Source: an uncultured Ruminococcus sp.
Lineage (GTDB): Bacteria; Bacillota; Clostridia; Oscillospirales; Acutalibacteraceae
Length of the DNA stretch: 13,531 bases
Assembly (NCBI GenBank): GCA_937892835.1
Contig: CALBHM010000434.1
Coordinates: forward strand, 1 to 13,531
Direction: 5' to 3'
The notes below the pieces were generated by a model that was not told the DNA's origin, made no database searches, and saw nothing but the letters and a program-made list of their open reading frames with translations. A program made the position numbers and the translations under genes. Below, one piece after another: positions 1 through 6,291 of the stretch; position 1 is the stretch's first letter, and each line of letters starts with the position of its first letter.

Positions 1-660
1 CCTGAATCGAAGAAGATTTTTACTGTTCTTAATATGGGCAGATTTGTTACGAACGGTAAAATCAGAAAGTTCTGTCCTTATAACATACTGTGCTCGCAAT
101 GGCCGATGTATGAGATTGTAGACGGTAATCTTACCGGTGAGATTGTTTGTCAAGATGTAACGCAATGGTATTGTCCGTATTGCGGTAAATACAGAACAGC
201 GAGTTATGTTGACAGCGAAATCGACAGAGCCGAATCTGCAATTTATACTCATATAGCGATATCGCCCGTTGTTTACGGATTTCACTGTGACAAATGTGAT
301 ACGTTTGTCGGTGATTCCGGATTTGCGGACAATCGTTTTGATACTCCGTTTAGGTTTATTGCAGAGTATAAAAACGCTTTCGGTGACTGCAAGGATGTTA
401 CCGATGTTAACAGTGTAAAGCTTTATCGTTTTCTTAACAATGAGCAAAGAACTGCCGAATATTCGTTTATATTTACCGAAACCGAAAAGGACTTCGGCGA
501 CGGTAAGGACGGAAACGTAAAAGATCTCAGAACCGACGATTGCGGCAATTATAACCGATGGGATAGCCCGGATAATCCGTACCGCAAGCCTACTCTTTGG
601 CAGAGAATTGTTGATTTCTTTGTCAAGATTGCAAGACGCATTGCGAGTGTTTTCAAATAA
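1..660 (+). CDS. Double-CxxC zinc-ribbon protein of unknown function (5' end outside window)
   Basis: The reading frame is open from base 1 and ends at TAA 658-660. The first ATG at 34 has no ribosome site before it and the frame continues upstream without a stop, so the true start is probably outside the window. Two cysteine pairs are visible: CPYC (about residue 47 counted from the ATG at 34) and CDKC about 34 residues later, followed by DTFVGDSG; these probably bind one zinc. An earlier FCPYNILC adds two more cysteines. The C-terminus is basic and amphipathic (WQRIVDFFVKIARRIASVFK). No signal peptide can be judged because the N-terminus is missing. I do not recognise the family. The cysteine module resembles the one in the leftward protein at 4919-5875. 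The coding call is firm; the function is unknown. Confidence 0.75.
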   Translation, partial: PESKKIFTVLNMGRFVTNGKIRKFCPYNILCSQWPMYEIVDGNLTGEIVCQDVTQWYCPYCGKYRTASYVDSEIDRAESAIYTHIAISPVVYGFHCDKCDTFVGDSGFADNRFDTPFRFIAEYKNAFGDCKDVTDVNSVKLYRFLNNEQRTAEYSFIFTETEKDFGDGKDGNVKDLRTDDCGNYNRWDSPDNPYRKPTLWQRIVDFFVKIARRIASVFK

Positions 661-662
661 TA

Positions 663-718
663 GTTGCCGAAAATGTTACGCCGAATCTCTGTATATTGTA
701 TGGCGGAGATTCGGCAAC
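663..718 (+). other. Intergenic stem-loop with two competing pairings
   Basis: Just after the first gene, 680-689 (GCCGAATCTC) pairs perfectly with 706-715, a 10-bp stem with a 16-nt loop. Bases 663-671 (GTTGCCGAA) can instead pair with 710-718 (9 bp), so the two stems exclude each other. No T-tract follows on either strand, so it is not a standard intrinsic terminator. It could be a transcript 3'-end stabiliser or an attenuator-like switch ahead of the gene at 758; the structure is seen, the role is a guess. Confidence 0.4.
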
Positions 719-757
719 AAATAAAAAGCGAACAAGTATCGAAGGAGGTTTGTTATC

Positions 758-1084
758 ATGTTCGGAAAACGCTCTAAGAAGAAAAAGCACAGCAAAGAAA
801 GCTTTGAGTTTACGGTATATGACAAAAGCATGGATGTAATTGCCGGCATTAATGACATGGAGCAGGCGTTGGCACTCTGCAAGGCTATTTCAAAAACCGA
901 TAAGGATGAGTTCTATATTATTTCCGATACAGGTGGTCGAATCTTTTCTATCGAAGGAGACGCCAAAGCCAAGTATTACCGTGAATTGGAAGAGCTGTAT
1001 GCAGCCGCCCAACGTGCGCCATACATTCCCGAACCGCCTTCATCCGAAGATATGCGTTCGTTTGAAAATTTAAAATTAGAATAA
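758..1084 (+). CDS. Hypothetical 108-aa protein
   Basis: The ATG at 758 is preceded by a strong ribosome site, AAGGAGG at 742-748. The N-terminus is very basic (FGKRSKKKKHSK). It is followed by a compact predicted alpha/beta stretch (FEFTVYDKSMDVIAGI, then FYIISDTGGRIFSI), a helical segment rich in E, Y and A, and a proline-containing tail. There are no cysteines suggesting metal binding, no signal peptide and no membrane segment. It sits between the zinc-ribbon gene and the secreted-protein gene on the same strand, 24 bp before the latter, so the two may be co-transcribed. I do not recognise the family. An overlapping frame (840-1073) is a shadow without a ribosome site. Coding confidence rests on the ribosome site and spacing. 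Confidence 0.75.
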   Translation: MFGKRSKKKKHSKESFEFTVYDKSMDVIAGINDMEQALALCKAISKTDKDEFYIISDTGGRIFSIEGDAKAKYYRELEELYAAAQRAPYIPEPPSSEDMRSFENLKLE

Positions 1085-1108
1085 TTATTAAATTAAGGAG
1101 ATGTTTTT

Positions 1109-1858
1109 ATGAAAAAATTTTTGTCTGTTTTTCTTGTGCTCGTTTTGACTCTTTCATTTGCGAGTGTTTCGCTTGCTGCTGATGAATCGTCGAACGTTCC
1201 GATTGTTACTGTGAACGATCAGGTCGACCCGACTGTTCCGGAAGTTCCCGGCGAAACGGAAGAACCTGAGGAGCCTGAAGAGCCGGAAGTGCCGTCGATT
1301 GATGATTATGAGTTTGTAGCAACAATGTACCTTTGTGCCAATGCGCTTGCATTCCCCGGTCATGTTTGGCTTGTTTTTGAGAATCTTACTGAATGTGAGA
1401 TTCCTCTCGGATATGTTACGCTTAACCCTCATGAGGTAATGTCCGTCGGAAGCTTGGGCAACACCCGATACGACGGCGGCGGAACATACTACAACGGTGA
1501 AACTATGATGGCACAGGGAAAGCTCGACCGAGTTTGCAAGAATACCGTTTCGCTGAAAATGAACCTTACCATGAAGCAGCTTGAAAAGGTTAACTCGAAG
1601 ATCAAATCTTTGAACGCCTATCAGTTCATTTTCTGGAACTGCGGCTGCTTTGCTACGCAGGTCTGGAACTGTGTCTCGAGCAAAAAGGTTGTCCATATTG
1701 TATTGCCGGTTTTCACTGTACTCAATATGTATATTCTCGGTGCAAAAAACGGTCAGATCCGAATGCCGGAAACCACAATCGACAGAGCGTTTAAGCAAAA
1801 GCGAGACTGCGCCGTTCCGGCGAACGAGAAGTCATTCAGAAGGTCATGCGTTGGCTGA
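1109..1858 (+). CDS. Secreted protein with LRAT/NlpC-P60-like (permuted papain-fold) features
   Basis: The start at 1109 follows AAGGAG with good spacing. Residues 1-23 form a classic Sec signal peptide: MKK, a hydrophobic core, and SLA before ADE, so export is expected. Residues 40-63 are a Pro/Glu-rich linker with EEPEEPEEPE. The remainder (about 66-235) has GHVWLVFEN with His85 and, much later, NCGCF with Cys178. The order His first, then NCxxF, fits permuted papain-fold families (LRAT-like, YiiX/DUF4105-like NlpC/P60 relatives), in which that Cys is the nucleophile; this assignment is by motif only. A peptidase, amidase or acyl-transfer role at the cell surface is therefore possible but unproven. 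The C-terminal tail is Lys/Arg-rich and its last codons are part of a terminator hairpin, so mRNA end and stop codon coincide. Confidence 0.8.
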   Translation: MKKFLSVFLVLVLTLSFASVSLAADESSNVPIVTVNDQVDPTVPEVPGETEEPEEPEEPEVPSIDDYEFVATMYLCANALAFPGHVWLVFENLTECEIPLGYVTLNPHEVMSVGSLGNTRYDGGGTYYNGETMMAQGKLDRVCKNTVSLKMNLTMKQLEKVNSKIKSLNAYQFIFWNCGCFATQVWNCVSSKKVVHIVLPVFTVLNMYILGAKNGQIRMPETTIDRAFKQKRDCAVPANEKSFRRSCVG

Positions 1859-1874
1859 CCTTCTGAAATTTTTT
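1835..1874 (+). terminator. Intrinsic terminator overlapping the stop codon of the secreted-protein gene
   Basis: Bases 1835-1846 (TTCAGAAGGTCA) pair perfectly with 1856-1867 over 12 bp with a 9-nt loop, followed by A and six T at 1869-1874. The stop TGA (1856-1858) lies in the descending arm, so the last codons of the gene form the ascending arm. This separates it from the gene at 1923. Confidence 0.85.
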
Positions 1875-1922
1875 GTAATTCCATGTAGTATTAATTTTAA
1901 CATTTAGGAAAGCAGGGATTTA

Positions 1923-2681
1923 ATGAGCAGAATACATATGAGAAAATCTTTAGTTTATTATATTGTTAAAGTTGACGAAGAAACAGCGAAAACGGGAAAA
2001 AGGCTTTCGATGATTGTTACGGACGGAAATGTGCGAAGACTTGCATTTTATGAGACCGAATCTAATGAACAGACGAAATGTCTGGAAGGAACTTTTAAAA
2101 AGCTTTATAGCTATATTGATGACTCTGAGCATTTAATAGTTGAATCTATAGAAAAGATGGATTATTCAAGAATTGATATACAAAATTTTTTCCCATATAG
2201 TGAAATACCATTAGAAGTTTTGGATGAATGGTTCAAATGTGTAGTTGAACGCATGAGAAATGATCTTTTACCTATTTGCAAAAATATTGCGTATCAGTTT
2301 TTATTGTTTACTGAAGATGGCAGTATTTGCCCGATAACCGAGGCCGAACATCACGAAAGATACGAGAGTTTGTTGTCGGCTTACAAAATAATTCGTTACT
2401 ACGGTGAGATGATTTATAAGCTTAGTGATTCAGATGAAGATATTATATTTGCCGGCTTATTTATAGCTTCCTTTGAGGACTTTTTTCTTGCAAAATCAAA
2501 TCCGTCGGCTGTCCAAAAATTAAGCGTTGAATTCCTTATGAAAGAAGTTGAGTATTTCGGCGAAATAGGCGGCGTTGATAAGAACCTTTTAAAGAAACTG
2601 CAAAATGTAGTTTACATATTTTGCACCGAGGATGAAGACCGGCTGACTAAGAGGATTATATATGAAGTATTTTTTGAATAA
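1923..2681 (+). CDS. Hypothetical 252-aa protein
   Basis: ATG at 1923 is preceded by GCAGGGA, an acceptable ribosome site; a second in-frame ATG at 1938 is less well placed. The protein is soluble, rich in E, D, F and Y, with no signal peptide, no clear membrane helix and no cysteine pairs. The N-terminal third looks like an alpha/beta domain (LVYYIVKVDEE, RLSMIVTDGNVRRLAFYE). The rest is mostly helical, with runs such as LLSAYKIIRYYGEMIYKL and DEDIIFAGLFIASFEDFFLA. Codon use is more AT-rich than in the three genes before it, so a separate origin is possible. It lies alone between the terminator at 1835-1874 and the terminator at 2736-2773, convergent with cotJC. I do not recognise the family. 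Confidence 0.75.
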   Translation: MSRIHMRKSLVYYIVKVDEETAKTGKRLSMIVTDGNVRRLAFYETESNEQTKCLEGTFKKLYSYIDDSEHLIVESIEKMDYSRIDIQNFFPYSEIPLEVLDEWFKCVVERMRNDLLPICKNIAYQFLLFTEDGSICPITEAEHHERYESLLSAYKIIRYYGEMIYKLSDSDEDIIFAGLFIASFEDFFLAKSNPSAVQKLSVEFLMKEVEYFGEIGGVDKNLLKKLQNVVYIFCTEDEDRLTKRIIYEVFFE

Positions 2682-2735
2682 GTATTAGAATCATGCTTAT
2701 ATCATTTTAAAAGTAAATTTGTTTTAAAGGAACAG

Positions 2736-2773
2736 AAAAGCCGTGTCTTGCTATTGATTAAGACACGGCTTTT
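2736..2773. terminator. Bidirectional terminator between the 252-aa gene and cotJC
   Basis: A perfect 14-bp stem, AAAAGCCGTGTCTT (2736-2749) with AAGACACGGCTTTT (2760-2773) and a 10-nt loop, has T runs on the outgoing side on both strands. It sits between two convergent genes and can end transcription from both. Confidence 0.85.
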
Positions 2774-2804
2774 AAGATGCTATTTGCTCTGAGTGAATAG
2801 AAAA

Positions 2805-3335
2805 TTATTTATCGAACGACGGATTGAAGGCGTAGAAGTTTTTGGAATTAAGCTTATCCGTTGCAATTCTTAAGCCTTCGCCGAATCGCTGGAAGTGGAC
2901 GATCTCACGTTCACGCAGGAACTTGATTACATCACGAACATCAGGGTCATCGACCAAACGTAAAATGTTGTCGTAAGTAGTTCTTGCCTTTTGTTCAGCC
3001 GCCATGTTTTCCATCAGGTCGGCAATAGTATCACCGGTTGACTGCATTTCCGCTGCTGACCATGGTGATCCGCTTGCCGCCGTCGGGTAAACGCCTGTTG
3101 TGTGGTCGACAAAATAGGTGTCAAATCCGCTACGCTTGATTTCATCATACGAAAGATTCCTCGTCAGCTGATGAATAATCGCCCCAATCATCTCAAGATG
3201 GCCCAATTCTTCTGTTCCTATATCTGTCAGCAAGCCCTTAAGCTCGGGATAGGGCATGGAAAAACGCTGGCTGAGATATCTCAGCGACGCTCCCAATTCA
3301 CCATCCGGACCGCCAGACAGTAAAGGAATATAACC
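2805..3335 (-). pseudogene. cotJC: cotJC 3' portion, N-terminus replaced by the integrated element
   Basis: CotJC is a spore-coat protein of the manganese-catalase (di-Mn ferritin-like) family, normally about 190 aa. Here homology starts at GGPDGEL (3314 downward) and runs in frame to the clostridial-type C-terminus NFYAFNPSFDK and stop at 2805-2807, about 169 codons. The expected first 25-30 residues, including the usual MW.YEKKL start and the Tyr/Phe before GG, are absent. Upstream in the same frame lie seven codons (GYIPLLS) and then the TAA of the recombinase gene. The expected metal-ligand positions are kept: Glu in DGEL, Glu/His in TEELGHLE, Glu in AEQKAR, His in REREIVHF. A TTG at 3294-3296 could open a 163-aa frame but has no ribosome site and would lose the first ligand. 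The 5' part and any cotJA/cotJB should lie beyond the right end of the element. Confidence 0.88.
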
Positions 3336-3338
3336 TTA
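3306..3338. other. Attachment-site junction (att) inside cotJC
   Basis: The right boundary of clear CotJC homology is at about 3314 (codons GGC GGT CCG GAT on the minus strand) and the recombinase stop is at 3336-3338, so the crossover must lie in or just beside this short interval. Large serine recombinases cross over at a 2-bp core between related arms. The GG-rich codons coding Gly-Gly are the natural candidate, but the core cannot be fixed without the other junction. Confidence 0.7.
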
Positions 3339-4763
3339 TGTGTGAAAGAAAAAGACAAGTCTTTTCTTTGATTTTTCGTACACGATTTTGGCAATCACGC
3401 TACGTAGGGTTTCATTTTTGGCTTTTTCGCTTACCGATGCGTCGGTGATTGTTCGTAAAACTTGACGGATTCTCTCGCTGAATTCATCAACGTCAATTTC
3501 TTCAACTTTATGTGAACTTTTCTCACGCTCAAGCTGCTTTATTGTCTTTGTAATTCTTGCCTTGTTCTCACGGTACTCATCAACGGTATCTATTTCGGCG
3601 AGGAAGGCTTCTTTTGCTCTTGAAAGCCTTGCGTATTCCTTTTTAATTAAGGCGTCGTAATCGACCGTCTGAGTGATGTTTTCGGCGGGTACAAAATTGA
3701 ATTGCTTGTTATTGACGAGCTTTTCAAGGTTGGCTATTACGAGTTTATTTGCTTTACTGACTGACAGACAATGGGAAGTTACACACTTACCCGTACCTTT
3801 GGTGTAGGCGTAACATTGCATTGACGGGCAAGCCGTGCCGAGCATCGTCAATGTAGCTCCGCACTCACAGCTCATAAGACCTTTTAACATCCATTCGACC
3901 TGCTGATCGGGTCGCTGATTTTTGCCGTACATGGTCTGTATCTTTGACAGCTTCGCCTGGGTAGCGTCCCACACCTCCTGAGAGATGATCGGCTCGTGAA
4001 TGCCGTCAACAATTACGGTGCTCGGGTTTGAGAAGTCTCTTAGTGAGCTTGCACGGCCGTCGGTAGACCAACGGATTTTACCGACATATACGGGATTATA
4101 AAGGATATATCGAATAGTCCGAGCTTCAAACGGGTTTCCTCTGTGGGTTCTGAGACCTTTTGCGGCACACTTCAGGGCGATTTGACGCATTGGCAGACCG
4201 CTGAGAAAGTCGTTAAATATCTCTATAATGTGCGTTGCTTCGTCGGGATTGATGATGTATTTGCCGTCCTGTATGTCGTAACCGTATGCAGGAGGACATA
4301 AGGCTTCACCTCGTGAGAGCTTTTCAGTCATTCCACGTTTTACTTCTGTGGAAAGATTGATGAGGTAATATTCATCCATCCATTCAATGATACGCTCAAT
4401 CAGATCACCGAAAGGGGAATCAATAATCGGCTCCGATATACTGATGACCTGTATGCCCTTTTTGCGGAGAATGTTTTTGTAAACAATGCTTTCCTCTTGG
4501 TTTCGCGCAAATCGTGAAAATTTCCATACAAGAATGGCACTGAACGGAGGCTCTTTCTCTTTGGCAAGAGCGATCATACGGTTGAATTGTGTCCGCTTGG
4601 TAGCCGTCTTTGCACTGATACCGTCGTCGAAAAAGATAAGCTCCTCGGGCACTTCAATATTGTTTTTCTTTGCATATTCTCTGATGAGCTTCTTCTGAGA
4701 ATCGGGGGAATATTCATCCTGACGCTCGGAGGAAACTCTGATATATGCAGCTGCTGTTGTCAT
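3336..4763 (-). CDS. Large serine recombinase (site-specific integrase/excisionase)
   Basis: It cuts and rejoins attachment sites through a covalent serine-DNA intermediate, integrating and, with a directionality factor, excising the element. From the ATG at 4763 it is 475 aa. Resolvase domain: residues 5-145, YIRVSSERQ with catalytic Ser11 and the arginine motif KFSRFARN (Arg84, Arg87). Recombinase domain: about 155-280. Zinc ribbon: Cys299, Cys301, Cys312, Cys317, Cys327 and Cys332 are candidate ligands. Coiled-coil-like helices: about 365-430. I chose ATG 4763 because AGCAGGTG lies 5-12 bases upstream; an in-frame GTG at 4770-4772 would sit inside that ribosome site. The gene ends at the junction, and its stop is in frame with the cotJC remnant. 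It is of the class that includes SpoIVCA (skin) and SprA (SPbeta), both of which rebuild sporulation genes. No convincing sigma-A promoter of its own is visible. Confidence 0.95.
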   Translation of the reverse strand: MTTAAAYIRVSSERQDEYSPDSQKKLIREYAKKNNIEVPEELIFFDDGISAKTATKRTQFNRMIALAKEKEPPFSAILVWKFSRFARNQEESIVYKNILRKKGIQVISISEPIIDSPFGDLIERIIEWMDEYYLINLSTEVKRGMTEKLSRGEALCPPAYGYDIQDGKYIINPDEATHIIEIFNDFLSGLPMRQIALKCAAKGLRTHRGNPFEARTIRYILYNPVYVGKIRWSTDGRASSLRDFSNPSTVIVDGIHEPIISQEVWDATQAKLSKIQTMYGKNQRPDQQVEWMLKGLMSCECGATLTMLGTACPSMQCYAYTKGTGKCVTSHCLSVSKANKLVIANLEKLVNNKQFNFVPAENITQTVDYDALIKKEYARLSRAKEAFLAEIDTVDEYRENKARITKTIKQLEREKSSHKVEEIDVDEFSERIRQVLRTITDASVSEKAKNETLRSVIAKIVYEKSKKRLVFFFHT

Positions 4764-4798
4764 AAAAAACACCTGCTTTATTTTTGAGTAAATTAAAC

Positions 4799-4827
4799 TT
4801 GCAAAAACGAAGCAGATGTGATAATAT
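4799..4827 (+). promoter_or_regulatory. Rightward sigma-A promoter, divergent from the recombinase gene
   Basis: TTGCAA (4799-4804), a 17-bp spacer and TATA-like TAATAT (4822-4827) predict a start near 4834. A 7-bp inverted repeat, AGCAGAT (4811-4817) and ATCTGCT (4837-4843), brackets the -10 box and could be an operator. The arm is related to AAGCAGGT in the recombinase ribosome-site region (4771-4778 on the other strand). Confidence 0.6.
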
Positions 4828-4833
4828 ATTTAC

Positions 4834-4916
4834 GCAATCTGCTCCTTTTTAATGTGTATGTGTGTGGATTGTATCTTTTGCCGTTCGGTGTTGGTAGCAC
4901 CGGGCGGCGTTTTTTA
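4834..4916 (+). ncRNA. Candidate small RNA of about 80 nt
   Basis: A good promoter (4799-4827) is followed within about 80 bases by an intrinsic terminator that works only in this direction. No gene of normal size fits between them. A frame starting at ATG 4852 (MCMCVDCIFC...) lacks a ribosome site and would run through the terminator hairpin into antisense of the next gene, so a non-coding transcript is more likely. It lies between the recombinase gene (divergent) and the immunity operon (convergent). Possible roles are antisense control of the operon's 3' end, trans regulation, or insulation. Expression is inferred from sequence only. Confidence 0.5.
4880..4915 (+). terminator. Rightward intrinsic terminator with G-U wobble pairs
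   Basis: GCCGTTCGGTG (4880-4890) pairs with CACCGGGCGGC (4898-4908) over 11 positions with a 7-nt loop. Two positions are U-G wobbles in + strand RNA, which become C-A mismatches in minus-strand RNA. Six T follow at 4910-4915. The structure therefore favours rightward termination, although the annotated gene next to it is leftward. Confidence 0.75.
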
Positions 4917-4918
4917 TT

Positions 4919-5875
4919 TTAAATATTATCAACGATCTGATATCCTGCCTCATTTGCGGCGGAAACGATTTTTTGATAGTTTGCTGATTTACTGTTTTTC
5001 ATTCGGGTGTATCCCGATAATGATTTCGGAGCCAAATCGGGAAGATTTTGACATAACCAAAGGTATTCAGCTTCAGCGAGTTTCGCGTTTGTCTTTTTAG
5101 TTACTTTGGCTTTGTAATATTCCTTTTCCTCTTTTGTCCTCAAGTCCTTAAACGGTCGGTTGCTGTCTTTTATGATTTTTTTAAGACTGCCGTCCATATC
5201 ATGATCATAATAGCCAGAAAAGCCTAAAAATGTATTGCATTGAGGGCAATTTATTACTTTTAAATCATTTGGAAGAAGTGAAAACGAGGGGAAGCGGCGA
5301 TCCCTGCCGCTCTTAGAATAAACTCTGTCATTATAAATAGAGCAGTAAGGACAAAGGCGGCTCGCACTAAACCAAACTAAATCTTCAGTGATTTTAGAAA
5401 TCTGTGGGTTAGTCATTTGATTACCAAAGAATAAGTCGGGGTGGGCTTTTTTTATAAGTTCTAATTCTTTTTCAGCTTGTTCAAACTGTCCATCAGCCTG
5501 TAAATATTTTACAAGCCGAAGATAATCGTCCTTTTGATATGAAAAGTTGGAATGTGCCATGATTCCATTTGACTTTCTTAAACATGCTATAGCGAGATCC
5601 ATTCTTCCGTTTCTTTTAAATTCAGTTGCCTTTCTTTGAAGAATGTATTCGATATTATTAACAGGAGAAGTTAATCCATGAAGCGGCTCATATTTTGGAA
5701 CGGGGATACTCATAATAGATTGAACGGTTGAAAAATCATACGCTTTTTTAATACTATTATTATTTTGAGAAAAGCTATTGCCACTTATGTTTTGTGTCGT
5801 TGATTTTGATTTTTGTTTTTGCTTTTGAAAAACAACTACTGCTACAACAATAGCTATTATAATCAATAAATACAT
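4919..5875 (-). CDS. Membrane-anchored zinc-ribbon protein, third gene of the immunity operon
   Basis: 318 aa; ATG at 5875 follows GGGTGA. Residues 2-16 (YLLIIIAIVVAVVVF) form one N-terminal membrane segment followed by a K/Q-rich stretch (QKQKQKSKS), so most of the protein probably faces the cytoplasm. A helical middle (about 75-150; EYILQRKATEFKRNGRMDLA, then LVKYLQADGQFEQAEKELEL) looks like two tetratricopeptide-type repeats. A zinc-ribbon-like part follows, CPYC and, 31 residues on, CPQC, then NTFLGFSG. The C-terminal part is basic and mixed. It starts 14 bp after the metallopeptidase gene and probably shares its transcript, so it is likely expressed in the lysogen. Function is not known; superinfection exclusion or another lysogenic-conversion trait is a guess. 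The CxxC module resembles that of the gene at the left edge of the window. Confidence 0.8.
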   Translation of the reverse strand: MYLLIIIAIVVAVVVFQKQKQKSKSTTQNISGNSFSQNNNSIKKAYDFSTVQSIMSIPVPKYEPLHGLTSPVNNIEYILQRKATEFKRNGRMDLAIACLRKSNGIMAHSNFSYQKDDYLRLVKYLQADGQFEQAEKELELIKKAHPDLFFGNQMTNPQISKITEDLVWFSASRLCPYCSIYNDRVYSKSGRDRRFPSFSLLPNDLKVINCPQCNTFLGFSGYYDHDMDGSLKKIIKDSNRPFKDLRTKEEKEYYKAKVTKKTNAKLAEAEYLWLCQNLPDLAPKSLSGYTRMKNSKSANYQKIVSAANEAGYQIVDNI

Positions 5876-5889
5876 AAAATCACCCGTAA

Positions 5890-6291
5890 TTAAATTCTGT
5901 AATAATTAACTGCCTTGATTATAAATTCCTCGGTAACATTAAAATACTCAGCCAAATCCCAAGGTTCGGTATAACCTTGTTCAAATGCGGCTTGTAGCTC
6001 GTCCTTCGGGATGAGCTTTTTTATTGCCCATTTATCAGCTTTATTTTCAGATTTTGCTTTGATATCAAAATCCGAATATCTGTTATAAAAGCTCCCTGTA
6101 ACACAATGACCGAGCTCATGAGCTAATCGTATCTTCTCATCTTTGGTGGAATTAAGTCCGAAGGGATCAATAGCAACTGCACAAGAACCGTCATTATTCA
6201 TCAATGATAAAGATTGTGTTTGCGGCAAATCAAAGGAATAAACGGGTATATGTTCCGCATCGGCGAGTTGGTACAACTCCAATAACTCCAT
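5890..6291 (-). CDS. ImmA/IrrE-family zinc metallopeptidase
   Basis: 133 aa, with the zinc-peptidase motif HELGH at residues 58-62 (two His ligands and the catalytic Glu) and a likely third ligand, Glu82, in SENKADKWA. This is the core of the ImmA/IrrE family (Pfam DUF955), also called peptidase M78. In ICEBs1 and many prophages such enzymes cleave the partner XRE repressor to trigger induction. The protein is compact and starts almost at the peptidase domain, without its own HTH. Its ATG (6289-6291) overlaps the repressor stop by one base (TAATG), so the pair is translationally coupled, and AAAGGGA upstream can serve as ribosome site. Its likely substrate is the adjacent 104-aa repressor; this is inferred from order. 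Confidence 0.9.
   Translation of the reverse strand: MELLELYQLADAEHIPVYSFDLPQTQSLSLMNNDGSCAVAIDPFGLNSTKDEKIRLAHELGHCVTGSFYNRYSDFDIKAKSENKADKWAIKKLIPKDELQAAFEQGYTEPWDLAEYFNVTEEFIIKAVNYYRI

Noticed and set aside
680..715. Hairpin as an intrinsic terminator after the first gene
   Set aside because: The stem is good, but there is no T-tract on either strand, so it is listed only as a stem-loop of unknown role.
1154..1798. 214-aa minus-strand frame opposite the secreted-protein gene
   Set aside because: Shadow frame: the + strand has signal peptide, ribosome site and catalytic-type motifs, while the minus frame has no recognisable domain or ribosome site.
1650..1907. Possible frameshift in the 3' end of the secreted-protein gene, suggested by an overlapping + frame
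   Set aside because: The main frame keeps plausible sequence to its Lys/Arg-rich tail and ends in a terminator. The alternative frame is Arg/Ser-rich, typical of an out-of-frame translation, and runs through the terminator.
2805..3296. 163-aa frame starting at TTG 3294-3296 as an intact, shorter CotJC protein
   Set aside because: No ribosome site precedes the TTG, conserved CotJC residues (GGPDGEL) continue upstream of it in frame, and the first metal-ligand Glu would be lost. It is better read as the 3' part of a split gene.
4852..5100. Cys-rich 82-aa frame MCMCVDCIFC... on the + strand
   Set aside because: No ribosome site, it runs through the terminator hairpin at 4880-4915, and most of it is antisense to the well-supported gene at 4919-5875.
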